64,000 nucleotides of DNA from an uncultured Candidatus Saccharibacteria bacterium (GTDB lineage Bacteria > Patescibacteriota > Saccharimonadia > Saccharimonadales > Saccharimonadaceae). A program made the position numbers and the translations under genes. The notes beneath the pieces are model-generated. The model ran no database searches, was not told where the DNA came from, and was given only the letters and a program-made list of their open reading frames with translations. Of the stretch, positions 24,315-31,758 are shown piece by piece. The DNA lies in the NCBI GenBank assembly GCA_937990725.1, contig CALKQS010000007.1, positions 49,538 through 113,537 of the forward strand, read 5' to 3'. Position 1 is the first letter of the stretch; each line of letters opens with the position of its first letter.

Positions 24315-24916
24315 AATTATTACGCTGGCTTGCCGGGATATTTATCGCCCTGATGCTCCTCGTTTGGCTTGGCGGGCGCTGGCTGACGCGCGACGACCTT
24401 GCCACGTGCCAAGCAGCCCCGAGCAGTGCTGAGCAGTGCCAGGCTGCTGATGCTATTGTGGCAGTGAGTGGTGGCGACACCCAGGCCCGCACCGCCGAAG
24501 CGATTCGCCTCTACCAAAATGGCTGGGCGCGCTTTATCGTCTTCTCAGGTGCTGCCGCCGATAAGACTGGCCCCAGCAATGCCGAGGCGATGCGCCGCCA
24601 AGCCATAGCGGCTGGCGTGCCTGACCGTGCTATCCTCACCGAGGAACTAAGCGAAACCACTCGCCAAAATGCCAAAAAAACGGGCCAGCTCCTCCGCCAA
24701 AAGAATCTTGACTCGATTATCCTCGTCACCAGTGCCTACCACTCGCGCCGCGTTGCGCTGGAGTTTGGCCAGTATGTGCCACATATCGCCATGCGCAGCC
24801 ACCCTGTCGCTACCGACCGGCAGTGGTCGGACACCTGGTGGCTCACACCAAGTGGCTGGCAGCTGACAATCGAAGAGCTGGTGAAGATTGGCTGGTTTAA
24901 GGCGGTGCGGCCATGA
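24311..24916 (+). CDS. ElyC/SanA/YdcF-family (DUF218) membrane-anchored protein
   Basis: 201 aa. The ATG at 24311 overlaps the upstream stop by 4 nt (ATGA) and gives a clean N-terminal membrane anchor (LAGIFIALMLLVWLGG). The DUF218 core follows: ADAIVAVSGGDTQARTAEAIRLY, FIVFSGAAADKTGPSNAEAMRRQA, ETTRQNAKKTGQLL and IILVTSAYHSRRVALEFG. In Proteobacteria this family (ElyC, SanA) affects envelope integrity and lipid carrier metabolism. Its location inside a sulfur-relay operon is probably only a convenient arrangement. It is exposed to the outside if the anchor is of the usual orientation. Confidence 0.85.
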   Translation: MKLLRWLAGIFIALMLLVWLGGRWLTRDDLATCQAAPSSAEQCQAADAIVAVSGGDTQARTAEAIRLYQNGWARFIVFSGAAADKTGPSNAEAMRRQAIAAGVPDRAILTEELSETTRQNAKKTGQLLRQKNLDSIILVTSAYHSRRVALEFGQYVPHIAMRSHPVATDRQWSDTWWLTPSGWQLTIEELVKIGWFKAVRP

Positions 24917-26034
24917 CACAGCGCGTCTTTGTCGGGATGAGTGGTGGGGTAGATAGTAGCCTTACAGCAGCGCTGCTGGTGGAGCAGGGCTACGACGTGA
25001 CCGGTGTGTATATGAAAAACTGGAGCCAAGACCTACCCGGCATGCAGTGCCCCTGGGCGGAAGACTTAGCTGATGCCAAGCGGGTGGCAGTGCAGCTGGG
25101 TATCGACTTTATCGTTTTTGATTTTGAGCATGACTACAAGCACAAGGTGGTAGACTACATGCTAGCTGAGTACCAAGCTGGGCGCACGCCTAACCCCGAT
25201 ATTATGTGCAATCAAGAGATTAAGTTTCGGCTCTTTCTCGATACGGCGCGCGAGCGTGGGGCCGACCTCATTGCTACGGGCCATTATGCGCAGACCGGTG
25301 GTGTATGTGCAGAGGATGATAACGCGGCGACTAGTCAAGAACATTCATTCCAGCCTGATCGCCTCTATCGCGCCACCGACGCAGCCAAAGACCAGACCTA
25401 CTTCCTCTACCGCGTGACGAGTGATGCACTCCAGCATACGCTCTTCCCGCTTGGTGGCTATACCAAGCAGCAGGTGCGACACATGGCCAGTGAGCGTGGC
25501 CTCTGGACAGCGCGTAAGCAGGAGTCGATGGGAGTGTGCTTCGTTGGCAACGTTGGCATGCGAGACTTCCTCAGCCAGTATGTGTCTACCCGCCCGGGCG
25601 ATATTATCGACAAGCAAACGGGGGCGGTGCTGGGCCGGCACGATGGCGCAATTTTTTACACTCTGGGCCAGCGCCATGGGCTGGATGTCGGCGGTGGCTT
25701 GCCGTATTACGTCGTTGGTAAGGACATGGCAGCAAATGTAGTATACGTGAGTCGCAATATGAATGACGAAGCGATGTGGCGCCATGATGTGCTGGTGGGC
25801 GATTTGCACTGGATTCACGGTGCACCAGCGGCAGATGACCAGCTGACCGTCCGCCTGCGCCACCGTGGTCAGCTGAGGCCATGCACGCTGCAGTATGACT
25901 CGGCCCAAGCTCAAGCCACCCTCCACCTCAGTGACCCTGAGCGGGCTGTGGCAGCTGGCCAGTCAGCCGTGATCTACCGCGGGGCAGAGTGTCTTGGCGG
26001 AGGGATCGTCATCGATTCAAGGGCGGCCTTATAG
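24913..26034 (+). CDS. mnmA: tRNA-specific 2-thiouridylase MnmA
   Basis: Thiolates U34 of tRNA-Lys, tRNA-Glu and tRNA-Gln with sulfur passed from a cysteine desulfurase. The ATP-pyrophosphatase P-loop is VGMSGGVDSSLTAALL at the N-terminus. The first catalytic cysteine is in NPDIMCNQEIKF (about residue 99) and the second in QESMGVCFVGN (about residue 210). The LATGHYAQ and DQTYFLYR motifs are intact. The C-terminal beta-barrel is present (373 aa, normal). It overlaps the DUF218 gene by 4 nt, so donor (cysteine desulfurase) and acceptor enzyme are made from one message. Confidence 0.95.
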   Translation: MTQRVFVGMSGGVDSSLTAALLVEQGYDVTGVYMKNWSQDLPGMQCPWAEDLADAKRVAVQLGIDFIVFDFEHDYKHKVVDYMLAEYQAGRTPNPDIMCNQEIKFRLFLDTARERGADLIATGHYAQTGGVCAEDDNAATSQEHSFQPDRLYRATDAAKDQTYFLYRVTSDALQHTLFPLGGYTKQQVRHMASERGLWTARKQESMGVCFVGNVGMRDFLSQYVSTRPGDIIDKQTGAVLGRHDGAIFYTLGQRHGLDVGGGLPYYVVGKDMAANVVYVSRNMNDEAMWRHDVLVGDLHWIHGAPAADDQLTVRLRHRGQLRPCTLQYDSAQAQATLHLSDPERAVAAGQSAVIYRGAECLGGGIVIDSRAAL

Positions 26035-26143
26035 CTGTTTTTTGTCTCAGCAATGAGTGCAAACAGAGAGGCTATTCTGCAAGGTATGTATACCTCTTAA
26101 GTTATCAGGAAATATGTCGCACGACCACTCAGAAGTAACTCTG

Positions 26144-26173
26144 TTGACAACCCAAACGGCAGTTTCGTATACT
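26144..26173 (+). promoter_or_regulatory. Promoter TTGACA-18-TATACT of the LAETG surface protein
   Basis: -35 at 26144-26149, 18-bp spacer, -10 at 26168-26173. The leader of about 26 nt carries AAGGGGG (26193-26199) 6 nt before the ATG, so this is a conventional promoter and ribosome binding site, stronger than most here. Confidence 0.75.
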
Positions 26174-26205
26174 GACACTTATAGACAACCATAAGGGGGA
26201 TTATT

Positions 26206-27312
26206 ATGAGGGTAAAACACATTCACTCTCGGATGAGAGTTATTGCCGCGACTGCAGTCGTCGTTGGTGGCATTGGGCTTGTGGGGCCGCAGCTTGTGGC
26301 GCATCAGGCGTATGCTGATGCTGACACTACCGCACCAGTCTTTACGCCAGCCAAGCCAGAGAAGCTCGTGGCGCGAGCAGGCCGCTCGATTGTCGATGCG
26401 GTGCGTACTGTGGCAGCGAATGATGGGGCGGACGGAACAGGTGTTAATAGCGATGGCGTGGTTATCGACGCAAAAAACCTTGACCTTGCAAACCCAAAAC
26501 CAGGCATATATACAATTACCTACCGTGCGATCGATAATGCCAACAATAAAGCAGAGGTAACGCGCGAGGTAGAGATCACAACTACTGAAAAGCTCGAAGC
26601 GAAGCTAGCCGAGCCGATGGTGCTGGATGGCTACAGCCCACACACCAGGGCGGAGGCAATATCCAAGCAGGTTATTGCCCGTGCCGTGGTGGCTGATGAG
26701 ACATCTCCTCAGGCTGTGATCGACAAAGCATTGCAAGAGCTTCAGCAAGCAATCGATGACCTCCGCGTCGACCACACCGATTACGACAAAGCCAAGCAAG
26801 AGCTTGCTGCTGCGCCGACCTACGTCGCAGCAGACAAAGACGTTGCTGCAGCAGCGACAGAGGCAGATCGCCTCGCAAATCTCAAAGCAACCATAACGCC
26901 AGAGCTTGCTAAAGCGACGAAGGCGCTCACCACTGCTATAGCCACAGCTATCCAAGAGGATCAAGCACGCCAAAAGACAGCCACACAAGCCGTTGATGCA
27001 CTCGAAGCCAAGCCGGATCTTGCATTGCTTGCAACAACCCAAGCAGTGGTCGATACTGTCAAAGATGATGCAGCCAAGGCAGCACTGCAGCGACGGGTTG
27101 ATGCAATCCGCACTGCGCTGCAACCACAACAACCGCAGCAAGCTGCCGCCACACCCAAGACGGCAGCCCACACGCCCAAGCAGACGCATCCTGTAGTAGC
27201 TGCACTTGCCGAGACTGGTGTCAACCTGTGGCTTCTCGGCGGGGTAGGTATCGCCCTCATTGGTGGGGCAATTGGCCTGTGGCGCTACCGCAGTAAGCTT
27301 ACCAAGCGTTAG
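26206..27312 (+). CDS. Sortase-type surface protein with LAETG signal
   Basis: Predicted cell-surface protein. A signal peptide (RVIAATAVVVGGIGLVGPQL ... AYADAD) starts it. An Ig-like/cadherin-like domain (about residues 38-125, ending GIYTITYRAIDNANNKAEVT) follows. Then a helical, alanine/lysine-rich stalk of about 180 residues carries FIVAR-like repeats (DKALQELQQAIDDL, EADRLANLKATI). The end is LAETG (about residue 334), a hydrophobic span (LWLLGGVGIALIGGAIGLW) and a basic tail RYRSKLTKR. That is the layout of sortase substrates; LAxTG is the class E-type variant known from Actinobacteria. No sortase gene is in the window. Monocistronic, with a strong promoter and a terminator. Confidence 0.8.
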   Translation: MRVKHIHSRMRVIAATAVVVGGIGLVGPQLVAHQAYADADTTAPVFTPAKPEKLVARAGRSIVDAVRTVAANDGADGTGVNSDGVVIDAKNLDLANPKPGIYTITYRAIDNANNKAEVTREVEITTTEKLEAKLAEPMVLDGYSPHTRAEAISKQVIARAVVADETSPQAVIDKALQELQQAIDDLRVDHTDYDKAKQELAAAPTYVAADKDVAAAATEADRLANLKATITPELAKATKALTTAIATAIQEDQARQKTATQAVDALEAKPDLALLATTQAVVDTVKDDAAKAALQRRVDAIRTALQPQQPQQAAATPKTAAHTPKQTHPVVAALAETGVNLWLLGGVGIALIGGAIGLWRYRSKLTKR

Positions 27313-27330
27313 ATAGTAATATAGCAATGC

Positions 27331-27358
27331 AAAAATCGGCTCGGATGAGTCGATTTTT
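27331..27358 (+). terminator. Rho-independent terminator after the LAETG protein
   Basis: AAAAATCGGCTC, loop GGAT, GAGTCGATTTTT: a 12-bp stem with one G-U pair, ending in five T. Confidence 0.85.
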
Positions 27359-27446
27359 GTATAAGTAGTATTTCAAGTGGCATTACGCTTCGTTATGGAG
27401 AGCTTTTATAATCACACCACCAAAGATGCACGAGGTAGTGTGTCCG

Positions 27447-27455
27447 TGCTATAAT
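27447..27455 (+). promoter_or_regulatory. Extended -10 (TGC-TATAAT) of alaS
   Basis: TATAAT at 27450-27455; ATG at 27463 after 7 nt; no Shine-Dalgarno sequence and no room for a T-box leader. Confidence 0.7.
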
Positions 27456-27462
27456 ACCCCCT

Positions 27463-29346
27463 ATGAATGCTCAAGATATCCGCAACAAATACCTCGAATT
27501 TTATGCCAAGCAGCAGCACGCCATTGTCAAGCGGGCCCCGCTCATCCTAACCGACGACCCGACGACACTCTTTACTGGTGCGGGCATGCAGCCGATGATC
27601 CCATATCTGCTGGGCGAGACACATCCACAGGGTAAGCGCATCGCCGACTCGCAGACGTGCTTGCGTGCTCAAGACATTGACGATATTGGCGATAATCGCC
27701 ACACTACCTTCTTTGAGATGCTCGGTAACTGGAGCTTGGGCGACTACTTTAAGAAAGAGCAAATTACCTGGATGTGGACATTCCTCACCGAGGAAGTAGG
27801 GCTCGACCCGAATCGCCTGTATGTAACGTGTTTTATTGGTGCACCTGAGTACAATATTGCCAAAGACACCGAAGCAGCCGAGCTGTGGCGGCAGAAATTT
27901 GCCGAAAAGGGGATCGAAGCAAAAAGTGCCGACATCGGCAGCGAAGAGCGCGGCGCGGCCCGTGGCATCCAGCCAGGTGAGCGCATCTTTTACTATGACG
28001 GCAGCAAAAACTGGTGGAGTCGCAACGGCGGACCCGAGACAACACCAGTCGGTGACCCATGTGGGCCTGATAGCGAGATGTTTTATGAGTTTGATTTCAT
28101 TGAGCACGACCCGAAGTTTGGTGAGCATTGCCACCCTAACTGTGACTGCGGGCGCTTTATGGAGATCGGCAACAACGTCTTTATGGCATACAAGAAGGTA
28201 GCCGAGGGACAGTTTGTTCCACTAGATAAGCCGAATATCGACCACGGCTCTGGTCTGGAACGCATTGCGGCTGCGGCCAATAACGACCCTGATGTCTTTA
28301 AGATTAGCCTGATGTGGCCTATTATCAGCAAGCTTGAGCAGCTTAGTGGCAAGAGCTACACCTCGCATACCGAGAGTATGCGGGTGATTGCTGACCACCT
28401 GCGAGCGGCTACCTTCATGGCGGTGGATGGCTGCATCCCAAGCAACAAGGAGCAAGGCTATGTGATGCGCCGCCTCTTACGACGGGCTATCCGCTACAGC
28501 TTCGACCTTGGCATTGAGCAGAACTTTCTTGAAGCAGTGGTGCCGGTGATTGCCGACCTATACGAGGCAGACTTCCCAGAGGTCAAAGCAGCGCGCGAAC
28601 AGATCATCGCCGTGCTTGTCAAGGAAGAAAAAGCCTTCCGGCAGACGCTCCGTAAGGGGCTCAAACAGATGCAGCAGTATGCAGCAGATGGCCTGACTGG
28701 TGCGGAGTTATTCACGCTATATGATACCTTTGGCTTCCCGGTAGAGCTCAGTACAGAGGAGGCATACAAGCAGGGGATCCCGCTCTCTGAGGACTGGCGA
28801 GCAGAATTTGACGCCAAAATGGCCGAGCAGCGCCAGCGCTCCAAGACGGCGCGCAAAGGGCAGTTTAGCGGTGGGCTGGAAGGTCACGACCCAATTCATC
28901 TTAAGTATCACACGGCAACGCACCTGCTCGGGGCGGCGCTGCGCACGGTATTGAAAGCACCAGATTTGCAGCAGCATGGCAGCAACATCACCGCTCAACG
29001 CCTACGCTTCGACTTCAACCACGACAAGCTCACCCCAGAGGAGAAGCAAGCGGTGGAAGACCAAGTCAATGCCTGGATCGAGGCAGACTTGCCCGTGAGC
29101 TTTGCCGTGTACCCAACCGATGAAGCACTGAAGCTCGGTGCAATTGGTGCCTTTGGCGAACGTTACGGCGACACCGTCAAGGTCTATTCTATCGGCGAAG
29201 GTGATCAGCGCGTGAGCTTCGAAGTGTGCGGGGGGCCACACGTCGAGCACACTGGCATCTTGGCCGAAGATGGCGTGCGCTTCAAGATCACCAAGGAAGA
29301 ATCAAGCTCGGCTGGTATCCGCCGGATCAAGGCAGTTTTGCGGTAG
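27463..29346 (+). CDS. alaS: Alanyl-tRNA synthetase, short form without C-Ala domain
   Basis: Charges tRNA-Ala; class II synthetase. The catalytic domain shows DDPTTLFTGAGMQPMIPYLLG, RAQDIDDIGDNRHTTFFEMLGNWS and PNIDHGSGLERIAA. The tRNA-recognition helices (RRLLRRAIRYSFDLG) are present. The editing domain keeps both zinc/editing motifs, HTATHLL (about residue 482) and CGGPHVEHTG (about residue 588). The protein ends at 627 aa, whereas the usual bacterial enzyme is about 870. The missing part is the C-Ala oligomerisation and tRNA-elbow domain. The reading frame ends cleanly in a normal stop followed by a hairpin, so this looks like a native short form, not a frameshift. Confidence 0.93.
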   Translation: MNAQDIRNKYLEFYAKQQHAIVKRAPLILTDDPTTLFTGAGMQPMIPYLLGETHPQGKRIADSQTCLRAQDIDDIGDNRHTTFFEMLGNWSLGDYFKKEQITWMWTFLTEEVGLDPNRLYVTCFIGAPEYNIAKDTEAAELWRQKFAEKGIEAKSADIGSEERGAARGIQPGERIFYYDGSKNWWSRNGGPETTPVGDPCGPDSEMFYEFDFIEHDPKFGEHCHPNCDCGRFMEIGNNVFMAYKKVAEGQFVPLDKPNIDHGSGLERIAAAANNDPDVFKISLMWPIISKLEQLSGKSYTSHTESMRVIADHLRAATFMAVDGCIPSNKEQGYVMRRLLRRAIRYSFDLGIEQNFLEAVVPVIADLYEADFPEVKAAREQIIAVLVKEEKAFRQTLRKGLKQMQQYAADGLTGAELFTLYDTFGFPVELSTEEAYKQGIPLSEDWRAEFDAKMAEQRQRSKTARKGQFSGGLEGHDPIHLKYHTATHLLGAALRTVLKAPDLQQHGSNITAQRLRFDFNHDKLTPEEKQAVEDQVNAWIEADLPVSFAVYPTDEALKLGAIGAFGERYGDTVKVYSIGEGDQRVSFEVCGGPHVEHTGILAEDGVRFKITKEESSSAGIRRIKAVLR

Positions 29347-29370
29347 CGCTAGCAAATAACCAGGAATAAA

Positions 29371-29409
29371 CAATACAACACCAGTAACATATTTACTGGT
29401 GTTGTATTG
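29371..29409. terminator. Bidirectional hairpin between alaS and the minus-strand gene
   Basis: Perfect 17-bp stem (5' arm 29371-29387, loop CATAT, 3' arm 29393-29409). The U-tract is weak, but the convergent position suits a shared terminator. Confidence 0.65.
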
Positions 29410-29455
29410 TTGGCATTAATAACGCCTACAAGGGCGCAGAAGAGAGGGCGTGACC

Positions 29456-30301
29456 CTACTGGAGAGCGCAGCGCTCAGCAATCATATCCTCTGTTAGCTG
29501 GGCGATAGTGTCGCTTAGCTCTGCGATGTCTGGCTCAACATATGTACGGCGGCGCTGCGAGGTTGTTTCGTTATGATCATAGAAACAGGTGAGTGTGGTA
29601 TATTCCAAATCGTCACTGGTGATGCGGCAAGTTACTGGTGTGTCGAGCTCGTCACAGCTGTAGGGTATTTTTAGATTTGCTGTAATGCCCATAGCAAGCT
29701 GACCAAGCCGACGTATTGTCAGTGCAAGACGCACACCAGACCACTGTTCACCTTTGAGGATAATATCATTATAGCAGTAGGTCACATCACGGCGAACTTG
29801 CTCAGGATTAACCGTAGGGAGGACCGCTTCGTCAAGAAGAGTCTGGAGGTCGGCAGCAGTTGTGTCGCGGTTGGTTGCATACCATCTAAATAACTCTGAA
29901 TCATGGCCAAGTGGGCGCGAGTGGTCGAGTAGGCGTGCCACGTGGTTGTGAGTGATGGGCATCTTGTGGTTGTGGTCGGTCCGGCTATACCAGCATTGCC
30001 GATTATCCGCCAGTGTTAGTGCAAAAGAATGATGCTTATCGGGGTCGGCAAAGGCGAGCTGGCCAGTGGTTAAGCCAGTGGCATCAGCTGTGAGGTCAAC
30101 GGCCAATGTACCACCTTCGTTATATCGTCCAAAGGGAGCTTGGTAGGCTATCGTTGTTTCGTCGGGCATGGCATGGTGCGCTTCAAGCGCTGCGACCGTT
30201 TTATACAGGTGGCGGCCAAGCAGGGTGAGTTCGGTTGGCTCGTAGTTCTCAAGTGGAAAGATGCCGATAGGCACGGCATCGACTGGCTCGCGATTGGTCA
30301 T
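29456..30301 (-). CDS. Hypothetical soluble protein
   Basis: 281 aa, no family recognised and no export signal. The N-terminus contains GIFPLENYEPTELTLLGRHL. The middle is rich in Asp, Thr and His, including the segment CWYSRTDHNHKMPITHNHVA that could bind metal. A helical region follows (VRLALTIRRLGQLAMGITANL) and then a cysteine-containing beta stretch (CRITSDDLEYTTLTCFYDHN). The C-terminal helix is LSDTIAQLTEDMIAERCA. The ATG at 30301 lies 9 nt behind a TACAAT box. Composition and length suggest a real single-copy gene; its role cannot be inferred. Confidence 0.6.
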   Translation of the reverse strand: MTNREPVDAVPIGIFPLENYEPTELTLLGRHLYKTVAALEAHHAMPDETTIAYQAPFGRYNEGGTLAVDLTADATGLTTGQLAFADPDKHHSFALTLADNRQCWYSRTDHNHKMPITHNHVARLLDHSRPLGHDSELFRWYATNRDTTAADLQTLLDEAVLPTVNPEQVRRDVTYCYNDIILKGEQWSGVRLALTIRRLGQLAMGITANLKIPYSCDELDTPVTCRITSDDLEYTTLTCFYDHNETTSQRRRTYVEPDIAELSDTIAQLTEDMIAERCALQ

Positions 30302-30310
30302 AGTGAGCGT

Positions 30311-30340
30311 ATTGTACAGTGGTTACCTCTGTTTTGTCAA
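30311..30340 (-). promoter_or_regulatory. Promoter TTGACA-18-TACAAT
   Basis: Minus strand: -35 at 30335-30340, -10 at 30311-30316, start codon 9 nt further. Leader of at most a few nucleotides. Divergent from the pilM promoter. Confidence 0.7.
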
Positions 30341-30479
30341 GGAGGTGCTACCACTGTATGGCTTTTCTGCAATGTTTCTCAATAACAACGCTTGCAGTGC
30401 TTGATGCAAAATGAATCATTTCATCATAAATTCGCCAATAATCACCGTTTAGGGCTAGCAGGCAGGCCTGTATATGGTA

Positions 30480-30485
30480 TATAAT
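30480..30485 (+). promoter_or_regulatory. -10 element TATAAT of the pilM-mltG operon
   Basis: TATAAT ends 10 nt before the ATG at 30496, predicting a leader of only 3-4 nt for a four-gene operon. Confidence 0.65.
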
Positions 30486-30495
30486 AGAGACGATT

Positions 30496-31758
30496 ATGGT
30501 TTTCGATCGATTTCTTACCCGAGCAGATAACAGCGCTAGCGAATGCCTCGTTGGTCTTGATATTGGAACAGAGTACGTCAAGGCGCTGCTTGCCCGGGTT
30601 AATGGTGAGGAGATTGAGATCATCGGTGTGGGGCGCAAGCACCAAGACCGCAGCGATATGCACTCGGGTGCGATTGCCGACATTGCCGCAGTCGTGCGCA
30701 ACTGCGAAGATGCTCTGGCCCAAGCCGAGTCTGAGGCTGGCGTACAGGCGCGCCGTGCAGTGATTGGCATTGCTGGCGAGCTTGTGAAGGGTGTGACGAA
30801 CACCATCCGCTACCGCCGGCCACAGCCCGATCGTCCACTAGATGAGACCGAAATGGAATTCATCATCGAGAAGGTGCAAGACCGGGCTGCCATCAAGGCG
30901 CAGCGGCAGATCGCTCTCGAGACGGGCAATCAAGATGTGGAAGTAAAGCTCGTCAACTCTGCACTCGTCAGTATTCATATTGATGGCTACAAGGTCAGCA
31001 ACCCGATTAGTTTTCAAGGTAAGGACGTAGCGGTGCAGATCTATACGGCGTTTGCTCCTATGGTGCACATTGGTGCGCTTGAGCGCGTGGCTGATGAGCT
31101 AGCGCTCGATCTCGTGGCAGTGGCGGCTGAGCCCTTTGCGGTGAGCCGGAGCGTACTGGGTACAGATGCGAATAGCTCATTTACGGCTATTCTTGCCGAC
31201 GTTGGTGGCGGCACGACAGACATTGCGGTGGTGAATGATGGTGGCGTAGAAGGGACGCGGATGTTTGGCATTGGTGGGCGCAGCTTTACTAATACGATCG
31301 CCAACGAGTGTGCCATTAGCTACAACGAGGCCGAGAAGCTCAAGGTCGCGACCAATCACGAGCAGATGAAACAAGAACTCAAGCAGCATTTTGATACCGC
31401 AATTGATAAAACCCTCGATGTCTGGTTGGCAGGAGTTGATCTTGCTCTCAGCGAATTTAGCTCGGTTGATCACTTGCCTAATCGTATCTTGCTCTGCGGT
31501 GGTGGGGCAAGCCTCAAGCCACTAGTCAAGGCTCTCGAGACGCGCGATTGGTATACCGACCTCCCCTTCACACGCCGGCCAGTGGTGCAGCATATTAAGC
31601 CCAGTGACGTCTCGGGCGTGGTCGACCTGACAAACAAAGTCAGCGACCACTCATTTATCACCGCGATGGGCCTCCTGCGTGTGGGCTACGATACGATGAT
31701 TGGGGCAAGCGAAACAGAAACACTACGCAATAAATTGAATAAAATGTTGAGGATCTAA
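30496..31758 (+). CDS. pilM: PilM-like actin-fold ATPase (type IV pilus assembly / FtsA-like)
   Basis: 420 aa of the PilM/FtsA/SHS2 branch of actin-like ATPases. Visible motifs are the phosphate-1 loop CLVGLDIGTEYVKALLARV, phosphate-2 loop ILADVGGGTTDIAVV, connect-2/adenosine motif NRILLCGGGASLKPL, and an SHS2-like insertion (FTAFAPMVHIGALERVADEL). In type IV pilus systems PilM sits at the inner membrane and binds the cytoplasmic tail of PilN; in many CPR genomes homologues are annotated as either PilM or FtsA. The following gene encodes a membrane protein immediately adjacent (0-nt gap), which supports a membrane complex. The stop is followed directly by its ATG. Confidence 0.78.
   Translation: MVFDRFLTRADNSASECLVGLDIGTEYVKALLARVNGEEIEIIGVGRKHQDRSDMHSGAIADIAAVVRNCEDALAQAESEAGVQARRAVIGIAGELVKGVTNTIRYRRPQPDRPLDETEMEFIIEKVQDRAAIKAQRQIALETGNQDVEVKLVNSALVSIHIDGYKVSNPISFQGKDVAVQIYTAFAPMVHIGALERVADELALDLVAVAAEPFAVSRSVLGTDANSSFTAILADVGGGTTDIAVVNDGGVEGTRMFGIGGRSFTNTIANECAISYNEAEKLKVATNHEQMKQELKQHFDTAIDKTLDVWLAGVDLALSEFSSVDHLPNRILLCGGGASLKPLVKALETRDWYTDLPFTRRPVVQHIKPSDVSGVVDLTNKVSDHSFITAMGLLRVGYDTMIGASETETLRNKLNKMLRI

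Noticed and set aside
27420..27463. T-box leader upstream of alaS
   Set aside because: The -10 box lies 7 nt before the ATG, leaving no leader RNA.
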